Assembly (NCBI GenBank): GCA_951799445.1 | Contig: OX637287.1 | Span: forward strand, 49,443,724 to 49,507,723 | DNA: 64,000 nucleotides | Direction: 5' to 3' | From: Pseudisothecium myosuroides | Taxonomy: Eukaryota > Streptophyta > Bryopsida > Hypnales > Lembophyllaceae | In this document: positions 12,992 to 26,305 of the stretch, one piece after another | How the letters are laid out: each line of letters starts with the position of its first letter | How positions within the stretch are numbered: position 1 is the first letter of the stretch | The notes under the pieces: generated by a model | Told to the model about the DNA's origin: nothing | What the model saw: only the letters and a program-made list of their open reading frames with translations | The model's database searches: none | Made by a program: the position numbers and the translations under genes

Positions 12992-14534
12992 GGTAACCAC
13001 ACCTGATTGCAGAGCGCATTTCTATTAGTAATATGATCATATTTCTTAATGTTTCTTAGCAAATCAAAGAGGATTCCAGCACACCGAATTAAAGGATGCA
13101 TTATTTGGATACCACATGCAAACGGTGTACGGTTTTGCAGTTTTATTGGTAGATGATCGCCTCAAGCTCGTGATGTACATTGTCAAAATTAATATGACTC
13201 GTTGTGCAAGATTGTGCAAGATTTTGGAATATTGCATTCAGTTAGTTGTCGCAATTAGGTTTAGTTACCTTAGTGATGACTGCAACCTATGGCGTTCGAT
13301 TGTGATTGCAGGAATGCCATTTTTCAAAAATCCATTGAATGAGCATATTGGGCGAAGCTCAGACGTGAGGTCAGACTCTGTATGATACCATGAAGAGGGT
13401 GGATCCAACGATATTGATGACTAGGGACGCCGAGTCATACCTTGCTCGGTGTCGATGTTCTTGAATTTGGCTTCATTGCGTCAGCACATTTTTTGGGTTT
13501 AAATCTCGATAGGAGTCGTGAAATCAGGATTTGCAAATTGAGGTCATTGTAAAGGATGTGTACCTACATGACCTCAATTGATTTGCAAATTGAGGTCATT
13601 ATAAAGGATGTGTACCTAATTTTGGAGGGCATTCAAGCTCAAAATACAGCATTATGGTGCAGTGAGCGTCCAGGCTGTGGATCTGTTGATTCTATTCTTC
13701 TAATGAGGTTGTGGTCGAAGGCAGTGTACATTACAAAGGAGCCTTCAGATGAGTGATTTACATGGGATCAGTCATATTATGGACTGGTGCGCTACTCGAG
13801 ATATTTTCATTTGCGTGTTTCCGTTTGATTTTCACAAGGTTTCAGCTTCTTACCTTCTCTACATGCTATCTAATCACAACATCCTATGTATCCCACTTCC
13901 AGAAGCAATGAAGTGGCAGCAGCTTCTGGCAGCAGAAGCTTAATCCCAACGAAGGCATGTACCAGAGTTTGTATGGGTATATTGGTTGTGACAATATCGG
14001 TCCAGTCGTATATGTGACATTTTCAATTTATAATTTTATACCCGCTAGCATGGCAGTGCGAATATATGTTCAATGCCTGGATTAGCCCTGTATACTAGTG
14101 GAGGTTTTTCATCTTTTTCACATTGTTTGTGTGCAAGGACCAGCTTGGTTTTGATTAGGATGAAGTGATACAATACCCTTCCCACGTTGGTAGTGACATT
14201 ACACTTCAAAGTACTCAAGTAAATGTATACTCATGGTTCCTACCATTAGATCTAGTTGACAATTGGAAGAGGATTCTAATGTATCTCAGCTTGAGCTTCT
14301 GTCTTGTATAAATTTTGAAAGTATAGTTGTGTCCAAAATTGACTCTAGGCTTTCATGCTTAGAAGTTGGTAGTTGGTACACAGACATTTGAATCTACAGG
14401 TGTTATTTTTGAATAAGATACTTGTAGAGGTCAAGTTACCTAATGCTCAATGTTGACAGTGGACAGTAAAAGAATACCTCAAAAATGTGGATGGCATTGA
14501 TAAATATTGCGAGCATGTTCCCATGCTCCCTTCC
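12992..14534. other. Convergent intergenic region between ASH2 and LON1
   Basis: It holds the presumed 3' UTRs of both genes. Only short open frames are present. The one structure seen is the direct repeat at 13529-13618. Confidence 0.5.
13529..13618 (+). repeat. Two-copy direct repeat of ~39 bp
   Basis: A unit beginning GATTTGCAAATTGAGGTCAT and ending GGATGTGTACCTA occurs at 13529 and again at 13580 with one mismatch, a period of 51 bp. A short inverted piece (ATGACCTCAATT) lies between the copies. It is downstream of the ASH2 stop codon. Confidence 0.75.
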
Positions 14535-17500
14535 CTACGTATGTAAGACAACGGATACACCATCATGCGATGCACTACCAGACTCCACGGGAGCCAATTG
14601 CTTCTCTGTGTCTGGCTTGAAATCAAACGCAAGGGTGAAAATTTCACTATAATGATCTACAAAATGAACTTCTAGACCCTCCTTGACATGGGCCGGAAGC
14701 TCGAGAAAGTCTCGTTTATTAGCAGCCGGGAAAATCACGGTCTTCACCCCACTTCTTCTTGCTGCGACAGTCTTCTCCTTGACCTGTTAGAATCCGGCAT
14801 AAGAGGCGAATAACCGTAAGTGTCATAATCAAGTCCAACAAACTTGTATTCAGCCCCAAGTGTGAGCTCAAAATAGAAATTCCACTTCGGAAGGTTAGAG
14901 TAACTTTGAAAATATTGATTTCTATGTTCAAAGCTGTAGGGCATGATTTCTTGAACTCATTTAAATGTGGAAGTGCCCAAATGGCACTTGAAACATATCA
15001 TATAGGAGAGAAATAGATCATTTAAGAAGCGTCTAGGTAACAAGTGAAAATAGAAGAAATCATGCCATACGCTTTAGAACAATAGAAACGATCAACTATG
15101 AGCTTCCAAAGCGGACGCTCTATTTTGAGCTTGGGCACTTGGGGGTTAAAACGATATAATAGATGAGAAATGCATCACTGCCGACTGCTAGATAGGGCTA
15201 GAACAAAGACGGTCATTGAAGGAAATGCTGTAAGGTCAAGTAGTAACTTACGCCTCCAATAGGTAGAACACGCCCAGTGAGAGTCACTTCGCCAGTCATC
15301 GCCACATCCTTGTTGACAGGCGCATTCATAGCCAGAGAGAGCATGGAAGTTATCATAGTGCATCCTGCACTCGGTCCATCCTTGGGAGTAGCCCCCGCCG
15401 GTACATGTAAGTGCATCCTTGAAGTAGCGAAAAAATTATTCTCGGGTTCTCTTTCCCTCAAAATTTTACGTGCAAATGTGTGGGCGATAGTGGCGCTTTC
15501 CTTCATAACATCTCCTAATTGCCCTGTCATTTGTAGCGAGCCCTTGCCGTCTCCTTGCTCTACCAGGCTTGTTTCTACATATAAAGTCGACCCTCCCATG
15601 GCTGTCCAAGCTAATCCCATCACAACACCCACTGGAGTGTGCTCATAGAGACGATCGCTTTGGAAAATTGGAGGACCTACGTAGTCAGGAAGATTGGTCT
15701 CGTTAATGATCAACTTCTCCACTGGTTCCAATGGACCACCTTCCTTTCCGTCTACAGGTTCCTGAAGGTTCCAGACATTACATGACATTAGATGTTGACA
15801 ACATTTTCTGCAAAACCTCAGAGTCAGCTCTCTTAACATTTAATCACCAAGCTACCTTTAATCCCTAAGTGATCAAATGGCCCTAAGCGGACGCTCTCAA
15901 ATCTTTAGGAATACATCATTTAGGATGCTTCAAGTAACGTAGCAAAAAGTACCAGTAGACAGAAGAGATGATACTACATTTTTAAATGACAGAAATACGT
16001 TCTTAAAGTTGCTATAATAAACTCGTAGCTTCTATGTTTAGCTTGGGTAAATAGAAGTAAAGTTCTTCTCTTATACGGAAAACCCATACAATTACAAACA
16101 TCAATGTTATCAGTCGTCACCAAAAACAAAGTCACAAACCTAACAACTATCCAGGTAGAGACTCACCTCAACTATTACTACTTCCGAGCTAGTCTTGTGT
16201 GCACCCTCTTCCTTTTCCATATCAGTAGCAGTTCCAGAAAGAACAGGCACTTCTTCAATGATGAGAGGTGTCTCCTTACCGGTACCTAAAGATTCTAGCT
16301 CTTTCCTAACCAACTTCAAAGCAACCTGCAAATCAAGTAAAAAGAAATCGTCCATCAACCACCAATTAAAGATGTCACAACGAAATAAAAAACTGATGCT
16401 GCAGAGAAAAAATACCGTAAATATCTTCCAGCAATCAACATCCTAACATTGCGTCCGGTAACATGTCGAGCAAGACCTCCTGCAGCATGGATTCTCTCCA
16501 TACTCTCAGCAGATTGAGTCACTTACAAAAAGTTCAATGAAACCCAATAACTAGGAGCTCTATTGTCAAATGCCAAGCGAGGGACAACCTTTGACGTACT
16601 ACTAGTATATGATCAACACGTGAGGATGTACTTAAAGGTATATATCATAACAAAGTGGTAGTAGTACCTTGCGGTATATCCTCTCTATGTGTTTCTGGAG
16701 ATTTCGAACTCCTGCCTCTCGACAGTATGTCTCGATCAATGCATGCAACGCCGCATCACTCAAATCCACCTGATAGACGAGTTCATCAAAATTAACTTGC
16801 ACGTCAAACTCCTACCAGTAAATTTACACAAATCATGACAATTACCTGCCAATAAAACGCACAATACGGTATACAATACGGTTTGCAAAGGAGAACAATA
16901 CCTGCTCAGCCTTGACCCCTGAGCCTTCACGTGCTGCTTTCTCTAAATATCCACGAGCAATGTGGGTTTTTTCATCTGTGATATAGCCCACGAGGCGGAT
17001 GACTTCCATACGGTCCAACAGAGGACCAGGAATATTCTCCACCAGATTGGCAGTACATACAAAAAGCACCTAAACCAAAAGGAAAAAGACAGAAGGCAAT
17101 AATAAGTCCATGAAGCTCGAAGTGAAAATATCAAAATCTCTAAATGCTTTGACAAATATTTCAAAATTAAATTCAATACATCCGCTACTTAAGTATGAAA
17201 AACACCGCATTGCGGTCAATTACCTTAGATAAGTCAATTGGTACGTCAAGGTAATGATCCAAAAAGTTGGCATTCTGTTCAGGATCCAAAAGCTCTAGAA
17301 GTGCGCTTGCAGGGTCTCCAGAATGTCCACGCCCCAACTAGTTTTCACATACAAAAATAAACCCCCCAGTAATCTCAAGTTAGCTTTATGAGTTTCAGAA
17401 AACGCAATTATCAGAGAACTGTGCTAACAATTAAGCATTCAGAAAGCAATCGACAGGTCATGACAAATTTTGGGGTACGAAACTCCCGAACCTTATCGAT

Positions 17501-20500
17501 TTCATCAATCAACACAAGCGGATTTGAAGTGCCAACAGCTTTCAGGCACTGCACCATCTTCCCAGGCATAGCTCCAACGTATGTTCGACGATGTCCCTGC
17601 ACAGATAAAGTTTTTAATAATCATTTTTGTACACATACATTCAACCCCCTCTAATTGCACACTCTGTAATTTCACATTCCTTGCATATCCCTGTATATGT
17701 TGTGTGCAGATCTGATTGGACAACTTCTACATGCCAAGTACTCCGTAGTAAACACAAGCTTAGAATCCATTTGTCCCCCCCGGTGCAGTGAGAGGGTTGA
17801 GTGCATGATGGAGTAATTAGGTAATAGAGAATACCTAATAGAGAATTAGGAAATGAGAGAATACACTACTGTACAATCTGTACCTTAATCTCGGCAACGT
17901 CACCCAAGCCACCGACAGAAAATCTGTAAAATTGGCGATTGAGAGCATGAGCTATGGATCGTCCAATACTGGTCTTGCCAACACCTGGTGGTCCTGCTAA
18001 ACAAATGATCTTTCCTGCCAAAAATGAACATCCACATCTATACATACTCAGGTACCTCAATTTCGTTTGAAGAGAACTAGACGAGCACAGATGAGGTGGA
18101 TACAAACAATATGGAGAGGGAAGCAATCAATTTAACAAAAAAGGAAACAAACCCGAAGAATTATCGTAACCATTTATGCGCTTATATAGAGCGGGACGCA
18201 CCTTGAGCTTTCCCTCGCAATCTGCCGACTGCTATAAATTCAAGAATGCGTTCCTTCACATCCTCCAGCCCATAATGTTCATCGTCCAACACCTTCTGAG
18301 CTCGGTTTACATCGAAATTCTCCTCGCTGCATACAATGTAATTAATATTGCAACATCTTTGAACGGCAGCAAGGAAACAAAATAAAAATGAAGACAATTA
18401 TAAAGTTCACTGCTCAAAGCTGAAACTGTAACAACCGTATGTACATGACTTAATAAATCCAACAAGACTCACAGCACGTCAACAAAATGAACACGTCAGA
18501 TGAAAAAGGTCATGCCCAACCACGATACCAAACAGTATGGCTAGATTCAAAAACTGAACTCAACAGAGTATATAGGAATCTATTCATCAGATAAACAACC
18601 TGAAATGACCCCATGGCAAAGACGTGAGCCAATCAAGGTAATTGCGAGTGACATTAAATTCGCTGGAACTGGACTCCAGTCCTTGCAGTTTGTTCATCTC
18701 CTCCTCAATCACTTGCAGGACATTAGCAGGGCACTCTTTTCGACGGGGCTCCAATCTCTCTCGAAACTTGGCTGAATCTTCAAAAATAATATTAATACAC
18801 CAAAAGAAAGCAACCAAGATGGTAGACGATAAAAAAAAATAACAGTGAGTCATGTCAGTAATCCTAAAGAACAAGAAGGACGTTTTTGAAACTCAAGAGA
18901 TTAACCAAAGGAAAGGCTACTCCATTGCGGACCTCTAGTACAAATTGGAAACATCCTGTGCACAAAGAGCCAGACAAATAATATGTCTAGCGATGTAACT
19001 AACCAGTCAAAGCCGTTTTATCGTCCGTCTCCAACCCTAACTCCTGTTCCATCAGTGCAACACGACATTCAATATAGCAGTACACTTTGCACAGAAGAAT
19101 AGTCGTAACATACTGAAAAAGATTCATAATGAAAAAACAGATCAATAGCAAAGTCCAACATATATATGTCATAGTGTTCAGTGTGGGATAGCTAAATATC
19201 AACGTCACCTTCTTGATGGCTTTCAATTGCTCCATCAAGAAATATTTTCGCTGATCACCGGTCATTTTCTCCTCCACTCCTTTCGCAATGGATTGCTGCA
19301 ACGAACAGATAATGAAGCTTCTTGAGAACTTTCACACTCTTCTTGCACTCAACTTTGAATATTATCGCATGCTAGGAGGGTAGCGGTTCAAAAACAATGA
19401 TGCATAGTGAGAATACTTCATTTAGAACTTGGATCAAGCGACAATGTGACTATCGACCTGAAGTGCATGCAAGTAGCAGCAAATCAAAGTTACCAAGACT
19501 GAAAACAGTGGCCAGGAATATTACATGTATTCCAATAAACACTGAAGTCATGGTGGTTACACCAAAAATTGTAACTACTCCGGGTCTTACTAACTACGAA
19601 GAAGTTGCTTTCCACTACAAAATTATCTAGAAGAAATATGTGGTATGAGGAAGAAAAATTTGTAACTTGAAGATTTGTAACCCACAATACATCTGTGGCT
19701 CCGTAATTTCAAACCCACAGTAATTACAATTGTGGGTGCACTGGTAGCAATAACTCAAACTACAGTAAGATTCAAGAAATTTACCTGAAGCTTGCTAAGT
19801 TCTAATTCTTTCTTCAGCAGCACAAGCGTCAGGTGCAATCGTCTCAGAACCTGCGGACAGGAAGAAAGACCGATATAAAATTCCCACTACGGCGCAGAAC
19901 CGATGCCATCAATCTGTATCCTAGCAGCGCAGCAAGAGCAACCAAGGTAAAGTACCTTGTTACAAATACAGGGTCAGGAAACTATTGAATTCAAAGTAAA
20001 TTCGAATAAACACAGTTGCTTTTACAGATCAGCACCACAACTCATAAGTCTCTAAACGACACAAAGACCGATCCAGGAAAGCCTAAGCAAAACATCATCA
20101 TAAACACGAGAAAGTTAACAAGGCAAACATTAAAAAGAGATGCTCGACATTCAACTCAGCATCAAAACAACATCCAAATGCAAACTAGTCAATCTAATGA
20201 AGAGAGAGATACTCACATCAAGCTCTTCAAGAACCTCTTGCAACAAAGGCTCGTCAGCTGTTGTAAGTGCAGCCCCAAAGTCGGCCAGTTTTGAGGCATT
20301 GAATTCGCCCATGTGCTGTGTGGGAAACCAGTTTTCTTTCATCAGATACTAAAATAATACTCCCCCTTATTATTGCAAGTACGAATTATGCCTGGAAAGA
20401 TTTGGCCAATCCATCTAAATATCTTGAAAAGAAGCACTCTCCGAGTTAAACCGGTATTAAAAATACACTGGACATTTGCAAGCATACATTCGGCTCAGGC

Positions 20501-23500
20501 TCAGATCTGCGTGGCAGTAGAGATCCCAAGCGAAGAAAAAGTATAGGTTCAAACGAACCTGCACAAACATCTGAATATGTTCCTTGTACAGAGGGTTTAG
20601 CCTCATGAGGTCCTTCATCGTTGTCACAACTTCCAAAATCGTGGCTTTCAATTCATCTTGAGTTGAATCATATGGCTTGTCCTGTAATGCTGTCCGTAGG
20701 TTAGAGTACAAGAATAATGAGCATAAGGACCGACTCAATGATAACAAGAGAGATAAAATGCGTGTATCTTTGATTCAAAACAAGGCAGCAACTGAGACAA
20801 CCCTAATTCTCCCAAACCTTCACACTGAATCAGTCCACAAATTTAGAAAGAATGTGAAGATTGAGGTCACATACCCTCAAGTGCTCAACGCCCACTGATA
20901 GCGGCTCAGTGTCCAGCTTTATTCATGTCAAAGCACATTCACAGCACAATCAATGCAAGGAGAAAAGAAATAAGATGAATAATCAACACAAATTATACAT
21001 AAATCACACATGGAGAACTCTTGCAAGGGAGTAAAAACATACCATGCCTGTAATACGAAGACGGCGATGACCCATAAGAAGAACTTGAGTCGCACCTTCT
21101 CCATCAAGGGGTCTCATCACGTTTGTAATCTGTCATTCAAGAATACAAGCATGATCAATAGAACTTGGTGCATCTCAGGTATGAGTCCTTTCACCACGGT
21201 AGTCCCACTCGATAAGTTAGTTCTTTGAGCAATATCTTCAGAGAAAATGCTCACAGCACAATATTTCACCAAAATCTACTGAATGAATTAGGTTAGTTCT
21301 GAAATTACGATTCTGCGATAGAAAACTGTTCTTATGAGACATTGACGAACTACAACTGATCCGCAAGTGAAAAGGACTGCAAAATTGTCCAGGTATTCAA
21401 GAAATAAACCAGACAGACTAAACAGAGATCACACAGTGCCCAGTTTCCACCTGTGCAAATGTGCCGTATTCATGAAGCCGATTGAAGAGCTCCTCTCCCC
21501 GAAGGTCTTCCGTACCCTCTCCTCCCTCAGCTGCGCTCAACACCGGAGAACCATCTGTTCTAGGTTTCTGATCTTTGAGTAAGAATGAACCTACCCAGGG
21601 TGTTCCAGCAGATTTCAACTCTGCAAGCTTGTCTGCAAGCTTTTGATCCTGTAGAAAGCAATGTGTAATCCAACGCAATAATCAAGGGTCTTGTATTTCA
21701 ACTTTTCAAGTTCCCAAACTAGACTTGGAAAAAAAATCAGCAATTCTAATTAACAAGATTGGTAGTTTCTGAATACCTTGATAGACACAGGGACATAGAA
21801 GCCTGGAAACAGAGGTCTTCTTGTCAACGGAACAGCAATCACCTGCAGTTCTCCCAGTCATGAGAGCGATACACAAGCATGAATAGACTTTATAACCAAA
21901 CAGAACTTGAGTATTCAATCAAAAACCAATCTGCAAACAGCTTCTACACAGTAGCTTACAATAGCTCTAAATAAACAAACGTCTACAGCTATGAGAGCTA
22001 AGTGGAACAAACCGCCTAAACTCCATCTCATTACATATATTACTGCCGCAGTAGGGTTTTCATAGTAAGTTTCAAGATACCAGGTCTACAAAAAAATTAG
22101 GCTCTACAAATTGCTTGTCAGGTTGGCCCAACCCGTTTTAAAGAGACTAGTGGCACCATTAGAGAATATACTGAAATACAAAAAGCCACAAATGGGGACC
22201 TACACACCCTGTCAGGTCGAGGTCCTAGAGCAGGAACGATTGCACCATGTTGAGATCTATTATTGGATTCCGCTGCACCGTTTCCCTCCTTCTCCTCATT
22301 TCCCTTTTTCGGATCATCTTCGGACTCTTTCAGCTTCTCACCTGCACAAACATAGGAGCAAACAAAAGAACCTTCACGATAAGAAAGCCCGCATTCGCGA
22401 AAGTACTCCAGCACAGCCGGATTAAGCAATTCAAAAATTTCAGCGAGTGCCCATCGTTCAAATTGAACGCCAGTGAGGAACAAGTGCTGATCAGGTCACA
22501 TAAAATGTAAACCTCTGGTAAATTCTCTACGTAGAACATACCCTAGGAGTCACCTGAGAAGCACTCTAAGCCTGATGACATCCTTCATGATCAATACTTA
22601 GAGTGAAGCCTACTTTAAAGATCCGGTCTTCCAAAGTAAAGCCTACCTAAATTTCCTGATATATCTGACAGTAATATTTGTCAAACCTCCCAACCGTGGT
22701 GACTAGGAAAAATAATTGAAAACGCGAAACCTCCAGATTCGAATCAAGACTCGCCCTTGACTGTCGTTTACATCCTGCTAACTTGCAAATTCTACCATCT
22801 CCAAATAAGAAACTTTACGTCCATTCCACACGATACTACACGAACCATACTATCTTCAGCAAAATGATTACAAATTGAGCCATTGCACAATCGACAAGGC
22901 ACCTCTACTTTATCAGCTTGTACATTCAATTCACCAAATCTGATGCAGCGCACGAGTTACTAGAAAGACATGATCACAGGATTTACAAGCAGGCCTCCGT
23001 CCTATAAGCAGGCAGACCCAAGCCAAACAGATGAGCGTCAATGTTGCGTTACTGCATTCTTGGCTACATGTCACAATATTCCGAGTGCATCACGACAGCC
23101 CATACGAACGAGGACTTAACCCCTAAAAGACCAATAATCCCAAATTGAGCCTTCTGTTATTATAGCAGTTTTGAGTAGGTTTTAAGGGGATTCTCTTCCG
23201 TCCAATACAGCCAATATTCAATTCTTATTTATTGACCAACACATGCAGCGTTCTTCACCGGTTCCGCTTATGTACAATTTGGCCCCATCTAAGTTACACT
23301 TTATAAAATATGATCAATCGAATAGGTCGTCTTAAAACCATGAATACTTGGTCTTTCAGGGGTTTACCACTAAACCCTGCATAAACCCTAATTTTCCAGA
23401 CTAAGCATAAGCGCTTCTCCACATGAATTTCACTATATTGTCTATACAAATCTACGTGCCAAGGTTCCAAATTTCTTAACCACGCTACGTCATGCTCACC

Positions 23501-24188
23501 CATAAATATGAACAGACCTAACGCTGAGACCATCAGTTTTTGTATATCCAACCTTCACGTCTCTAATCTCCATAAACCATGAATCATTTCGCAACTCCGT
23601 GTTGCCGGAGTAGGTTGTAACGGATATCTTAACCCTAAACGTGATGGCCAAGCACTGAACAAATGACACTATCAAACGATCTCATTTGCAATTTCTTAAA
23701 CCCTGGCACAAAATGCAGACGAAAACCTCAAACCGCTGCCGGACTGAAACTCTTCCGGAGACATGAAAATCATAAACCCTTTCAACGAAGAAATGCAGGC
23801 TAAAGTCACGAATTTCGCCTATTCGGAGACAGAATTGTTTCCACGGTTACTCACCACTTGCTTCAGTCTTCCCGCTTTCTCGGAGAGCCTCATTCTCAGG
23901 AGCCTCCTCCTTCAAAGCCCCCTCTTCGAGAGGTGCACCTTCAGCAGCTTCCTTGCCATTCTTGCCCGATCCATCGCCGTGGCCGTCACGTCCCGACCCG
24001 GAGGACAAGAAGCGCGACCACGAGGGACCGGCCCTGGCCCGCGACTGCGGCACCAGCGAGTCCCACAGCACCAACAGAGGCGCTCGATCCAGTCTTTCCG
24101 TCCCTGAAACGCCCCATTCCGGAAGCGGCGCAACTCTTCTCAGTCCATTCACTCGCCTTAAAGCGGCGGGTGCGATTGCTGCCAGCAT
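14535..24188 (-). CDS. LON1: ATP-dependent Lon protease, mitochondrial LON1 type
   Basis: AAA+ serine protease that degrades damaged matrix proteins. The 21 exons are 24188-23855, 22341-22208, 21842-21777, 21648-21451, 21129-21043, 20916-20875, 20681-20559, 20315-20217, 19850-19785, 19295-19209, 19043-19004, 18771-18600, 18326-18202, 18014-17884, 17596-17492, 17337-17224, 17069-16902, 16769-16668, 16325-16167, 15761-15252 and 14783-14535. They join in phase into 1036 residues, a usual length. The N-terminus ([19 protein letters not shown]) is an Arg-rich amphipathic presequence. After an acidic spacer comes the LON substrate-binding domain (RPLFPGFY). Then follow Walker A GPPGVGKT (~532-539), Walker B LVLIDEID (~595-602) and the protease domain with Ser ~915 in KDGPSAG and Lys ~958 in GGVKEK. 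The motif [18 protein letters not shown] is LON1-like and unlike peroxisomal LON2. Everything needed for activity is intact. Confidence 0.95.
14961..15149 (+). mobile_element. Family M MITE-like repeat in the last LON1 intron
   Basis: It runs from TTAA at 14961 (then ATGTGGAAGTGCCCAAATGGC) to GCTTGGGCACTTGGGGGTTAA ending at 15149, so the two ends are inverted repeats flanked by TTAA. Length is 189 bp. It lies inside the intron between 15252 and 14783 and contains the family word GCGGACGCTCT. Confidence 0.65.
15858..16055 (-). mobile_element. Family M MITE-like repeat in the penultimate LON1 intron
   Basis: It starts TTAATCCCTAAGTGATCAAA at 15858 and carries GCGGACGCTCT near that end, whereas the 14961 copy has it near the opposite end, so the orientation is inverted. 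The far end near 16040 is degenerate (AGCTTGGGTAAAT). It lies inside the intron between 16167 and 15761. Confidence 0.5.
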
Positions 24189-24745
24189 AGATCTCCTTCC
24201 CGAATTCCAACCACGCCCTTGAACTACCGATCCCCCTTCTTCCCCACACCAAACCTTACCACCAATACACCTCAACCGATCCTCTCCGCACCTCAAATCA
24301 AAAATATGTAATCAAAGCTCTGAAATCAAAGCTCTGTGATCAGAATGCCTTAATCACAACATCGGGGCAATTCTCTCGGGCCAAAAAAAGGCCTCGGAAG
24401 ACAAAACTCTCCCAAAATATCTCAAAACCAATCCTGAACTCCAAATCACTCAAAATGTCGCAAAACGTCTCCAGAAAAACTCAAAAAGCTCAAAAACTGC
24501 TCCGAGGAACGCTCTGAAACGGACTGAGGAGGCGATGTAACTGAAACAAGAGCGGTGGGAGCGGTGCGGAAGGAAATTTGTGACAGTGCAAAATTGATGT
24601 GAAGGACGAGAACTTCGTGAGACTCGAACTCGGGAAGACTGTGCAGAAGGAACTGGAATGCTCTCATTGATGTTAGTTCATTATCATCCATGGGATGAAC
24701 AGATTATATGGGATGAACTTCATCGGTCGTGCTTCCTACCCTAAA
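24189..24745. other. Upstream region of LON1
   Basis: Presumed 5' UTR and promoter of the minus-strand LON1 gene. It is moderately GC-rich near 24.2 kb. An in-frame upstream extension toward 24296 exists, but the presequence-like ATG at 24188 fits better. No other gene was recognised. Confidence 0.4.
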
Positions 24746-24747
24746 TA

Positions 24748-24918
24748 CAGTAGAACCTCTCTAAGTTGATCCTCTCTAAGTTGATAAACCTCTGTAAACT
24801 AATCATGTCAGACCGGTCCCGGACTGGGCCACATAACAAAGGCTGTGACTAAAAATGACCCCCTCTAAGTCAATCTGTCAAACCGGTCCGGGACCGATCA
24901 ACTTAGAGAGTTCTACTG
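24748..24918. mobile_element. Pogo/mariner-type MITE (copy 1)
   Basis: A 171-bp element with long terminal inverted repeats starting CAGTAGAACCTCTCTAAGTT and ending with the complement at 24918. It is flanked by TA on both sides (24746-24747 and 24919-24920). The TIR resembles the CAGTA-AACCTC start of plant pogo-like MITEs such as Emigrant and Lemi1. There is no coding capacity. Confidence 0.85.
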
Positions 24919-24920
24919 TA

Positions 24921-25638
24921 GTGAAAAATTAGGTTGGCTCACACTAATTTCACGACATTCTACACTATATAATATAACTATATACAGTTCTTGTAGAAGG
25001 TTGTAGTGCACTGGTTCATGGCTTGGGTTTTTAGAGAATGGCATGTGCCTCTATCTGAACAAGCAATGAGTCATGAAGTAACTTCTCTAGAGAAGGCAAC
25101 TTAATTGTTAGGGCAATCCAATTTCACTATTTAGTGTAGTAATTCTTTAAGGAAGATGCTAAATCCTCCATTTGAAATGGGGCCCTAGCAAGGTGAATTT
25201 ATCTCAAGGGAAAATGCAAAACATTTTTATTTGCCACTCTTGATGAAATTTGAAAATTTTGAATTTATATTTGCAATCAGAGACCCAAAATTAAATAGTA
25301 GAGGTGAAGAACAACATGAGGAATTTCAAGGCATGTCAATATGGTGCACTGAATCACTATCAAGGTAATTTGGTTCTAACCTCTGTGTCAACTCGGTATC
25401 AAAGTGATTAGAAAAATGAAATTGAAATGGCCTCTATTGTCAAAATGGCATCAAATTAGATTGTATCAACTTTTCTGATGATAGAATTGATATGGCACAA
25501 AATAATGCCTGGGCTTTTTTTTTTTACATTTATCCCGGAGAATACAAAATTCACCTTGTTGATTCCACTTTGAATGGAGGATTTAGTGTTTTGCATTCTC
25601 TAAAACACATTGGAATATGTATGAATACCCATAACTCA
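24921..25638. other. AT-rich intergenic DNA with repeat fragments
   Basis: No gene recognised. A phrase around 25105-25170 (GGCAATCCAATTTCACTATTTAGTGTAG) recurs with changes near 46633, marking a dispersed repeat. Text around 25500-25600 resembles text near 58065-58130. Confidence 0.4.
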
Positions 25639-26305
25639 TTAACCCCTAAATGCCCAAAGCACCATATTAGGATGCCATCTAAACTTTGAAGTTAAATAAT
25701 ATCTTACCAAAATATTATTTTTAGTGATACTTTCTTTTTTAGTTGAATATCCTTTAAATTCTATTTTAAGCATCAAAACACTAATTTTGAAAAAAATTAT
25801 TTATGATTTTTCTATTTAATAAAGATTATGTGCAAGGATGTTCATTGCAAATCTTGAAGTTTTAGTGTTAGAGGCTCATAGTGATGAGCCTCAAATACAC
25901 TACATCTTGAGGGAAAGATCGTATTGTAAATTCATCTAAAAAAAATTGTAGAATAGATTTTGAGAAGCTCTAAAATTGATTATGATTATGCATGTTATGT
26001 GTTTTAGCCTCTAATTTTTTTCATGATCTCAATTATAGATCTGGCATGTTAAAAATTGATTGAACTACTTCAAATCACTTTCATGATAGTTTTAACATCC
26101 TTGTGATCAAACTCTATAATCTTTGAATCCATAATGATGTTGATGTGTTTTCTTTTCCTATATGATCCATAACACATCTAATTTGAATCCATACGGTTAT
26201 AATTTAAAAAACATTGATAAACTAATCAAAAATTGGACTTTTTGTTTAGTTTTAAGCAAAGTCAGCAAGTATCTCAAAAAAAAGCCTTGGTCATTCAAGG
26301 ATTAA
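25639..26305. mobile_element. TTAA-flanked piggyBac-like non-autonomous element (P5)
   Basis: The left end is TTAACCCCTAAATGCCCAAA at 25639. The right end, read inward, is TTAATCCTTGAATGACCAAG, ending at 26305. The element is about 667 bp with TTAA on both sides and no long open frame. Its interior (GAGCCTCAAATACACTA, AATTCAT, GAAGCT) aligns with the right third of the 59150-60536 element, so the two belong to one family. Confidence 0.65.

Noticed and set aside
12400..13000. Open frames of 178-192 codons on the minus strand opposite the last ASH2 exon
   Set aside because: The plus-strand frame continues the SPRY domain in phase and ends in a normal stop; the antisense frames show no recognisable protein.
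23294..23551. Minus-strand open frame in LON1 intron 1
   Set aside because: Exon 1 splices in correct phase to 22341; this frame has no LON similarity.
14535..24188. Peroxisomal LON2 identity for the Lon gene
   Set aside because: The protease-domain signature [18 protein letters not shown], the Arg-rich presequence and the apparent lack of a peroxisomal C-terminal signal fit the mitochondrial LON1 group.
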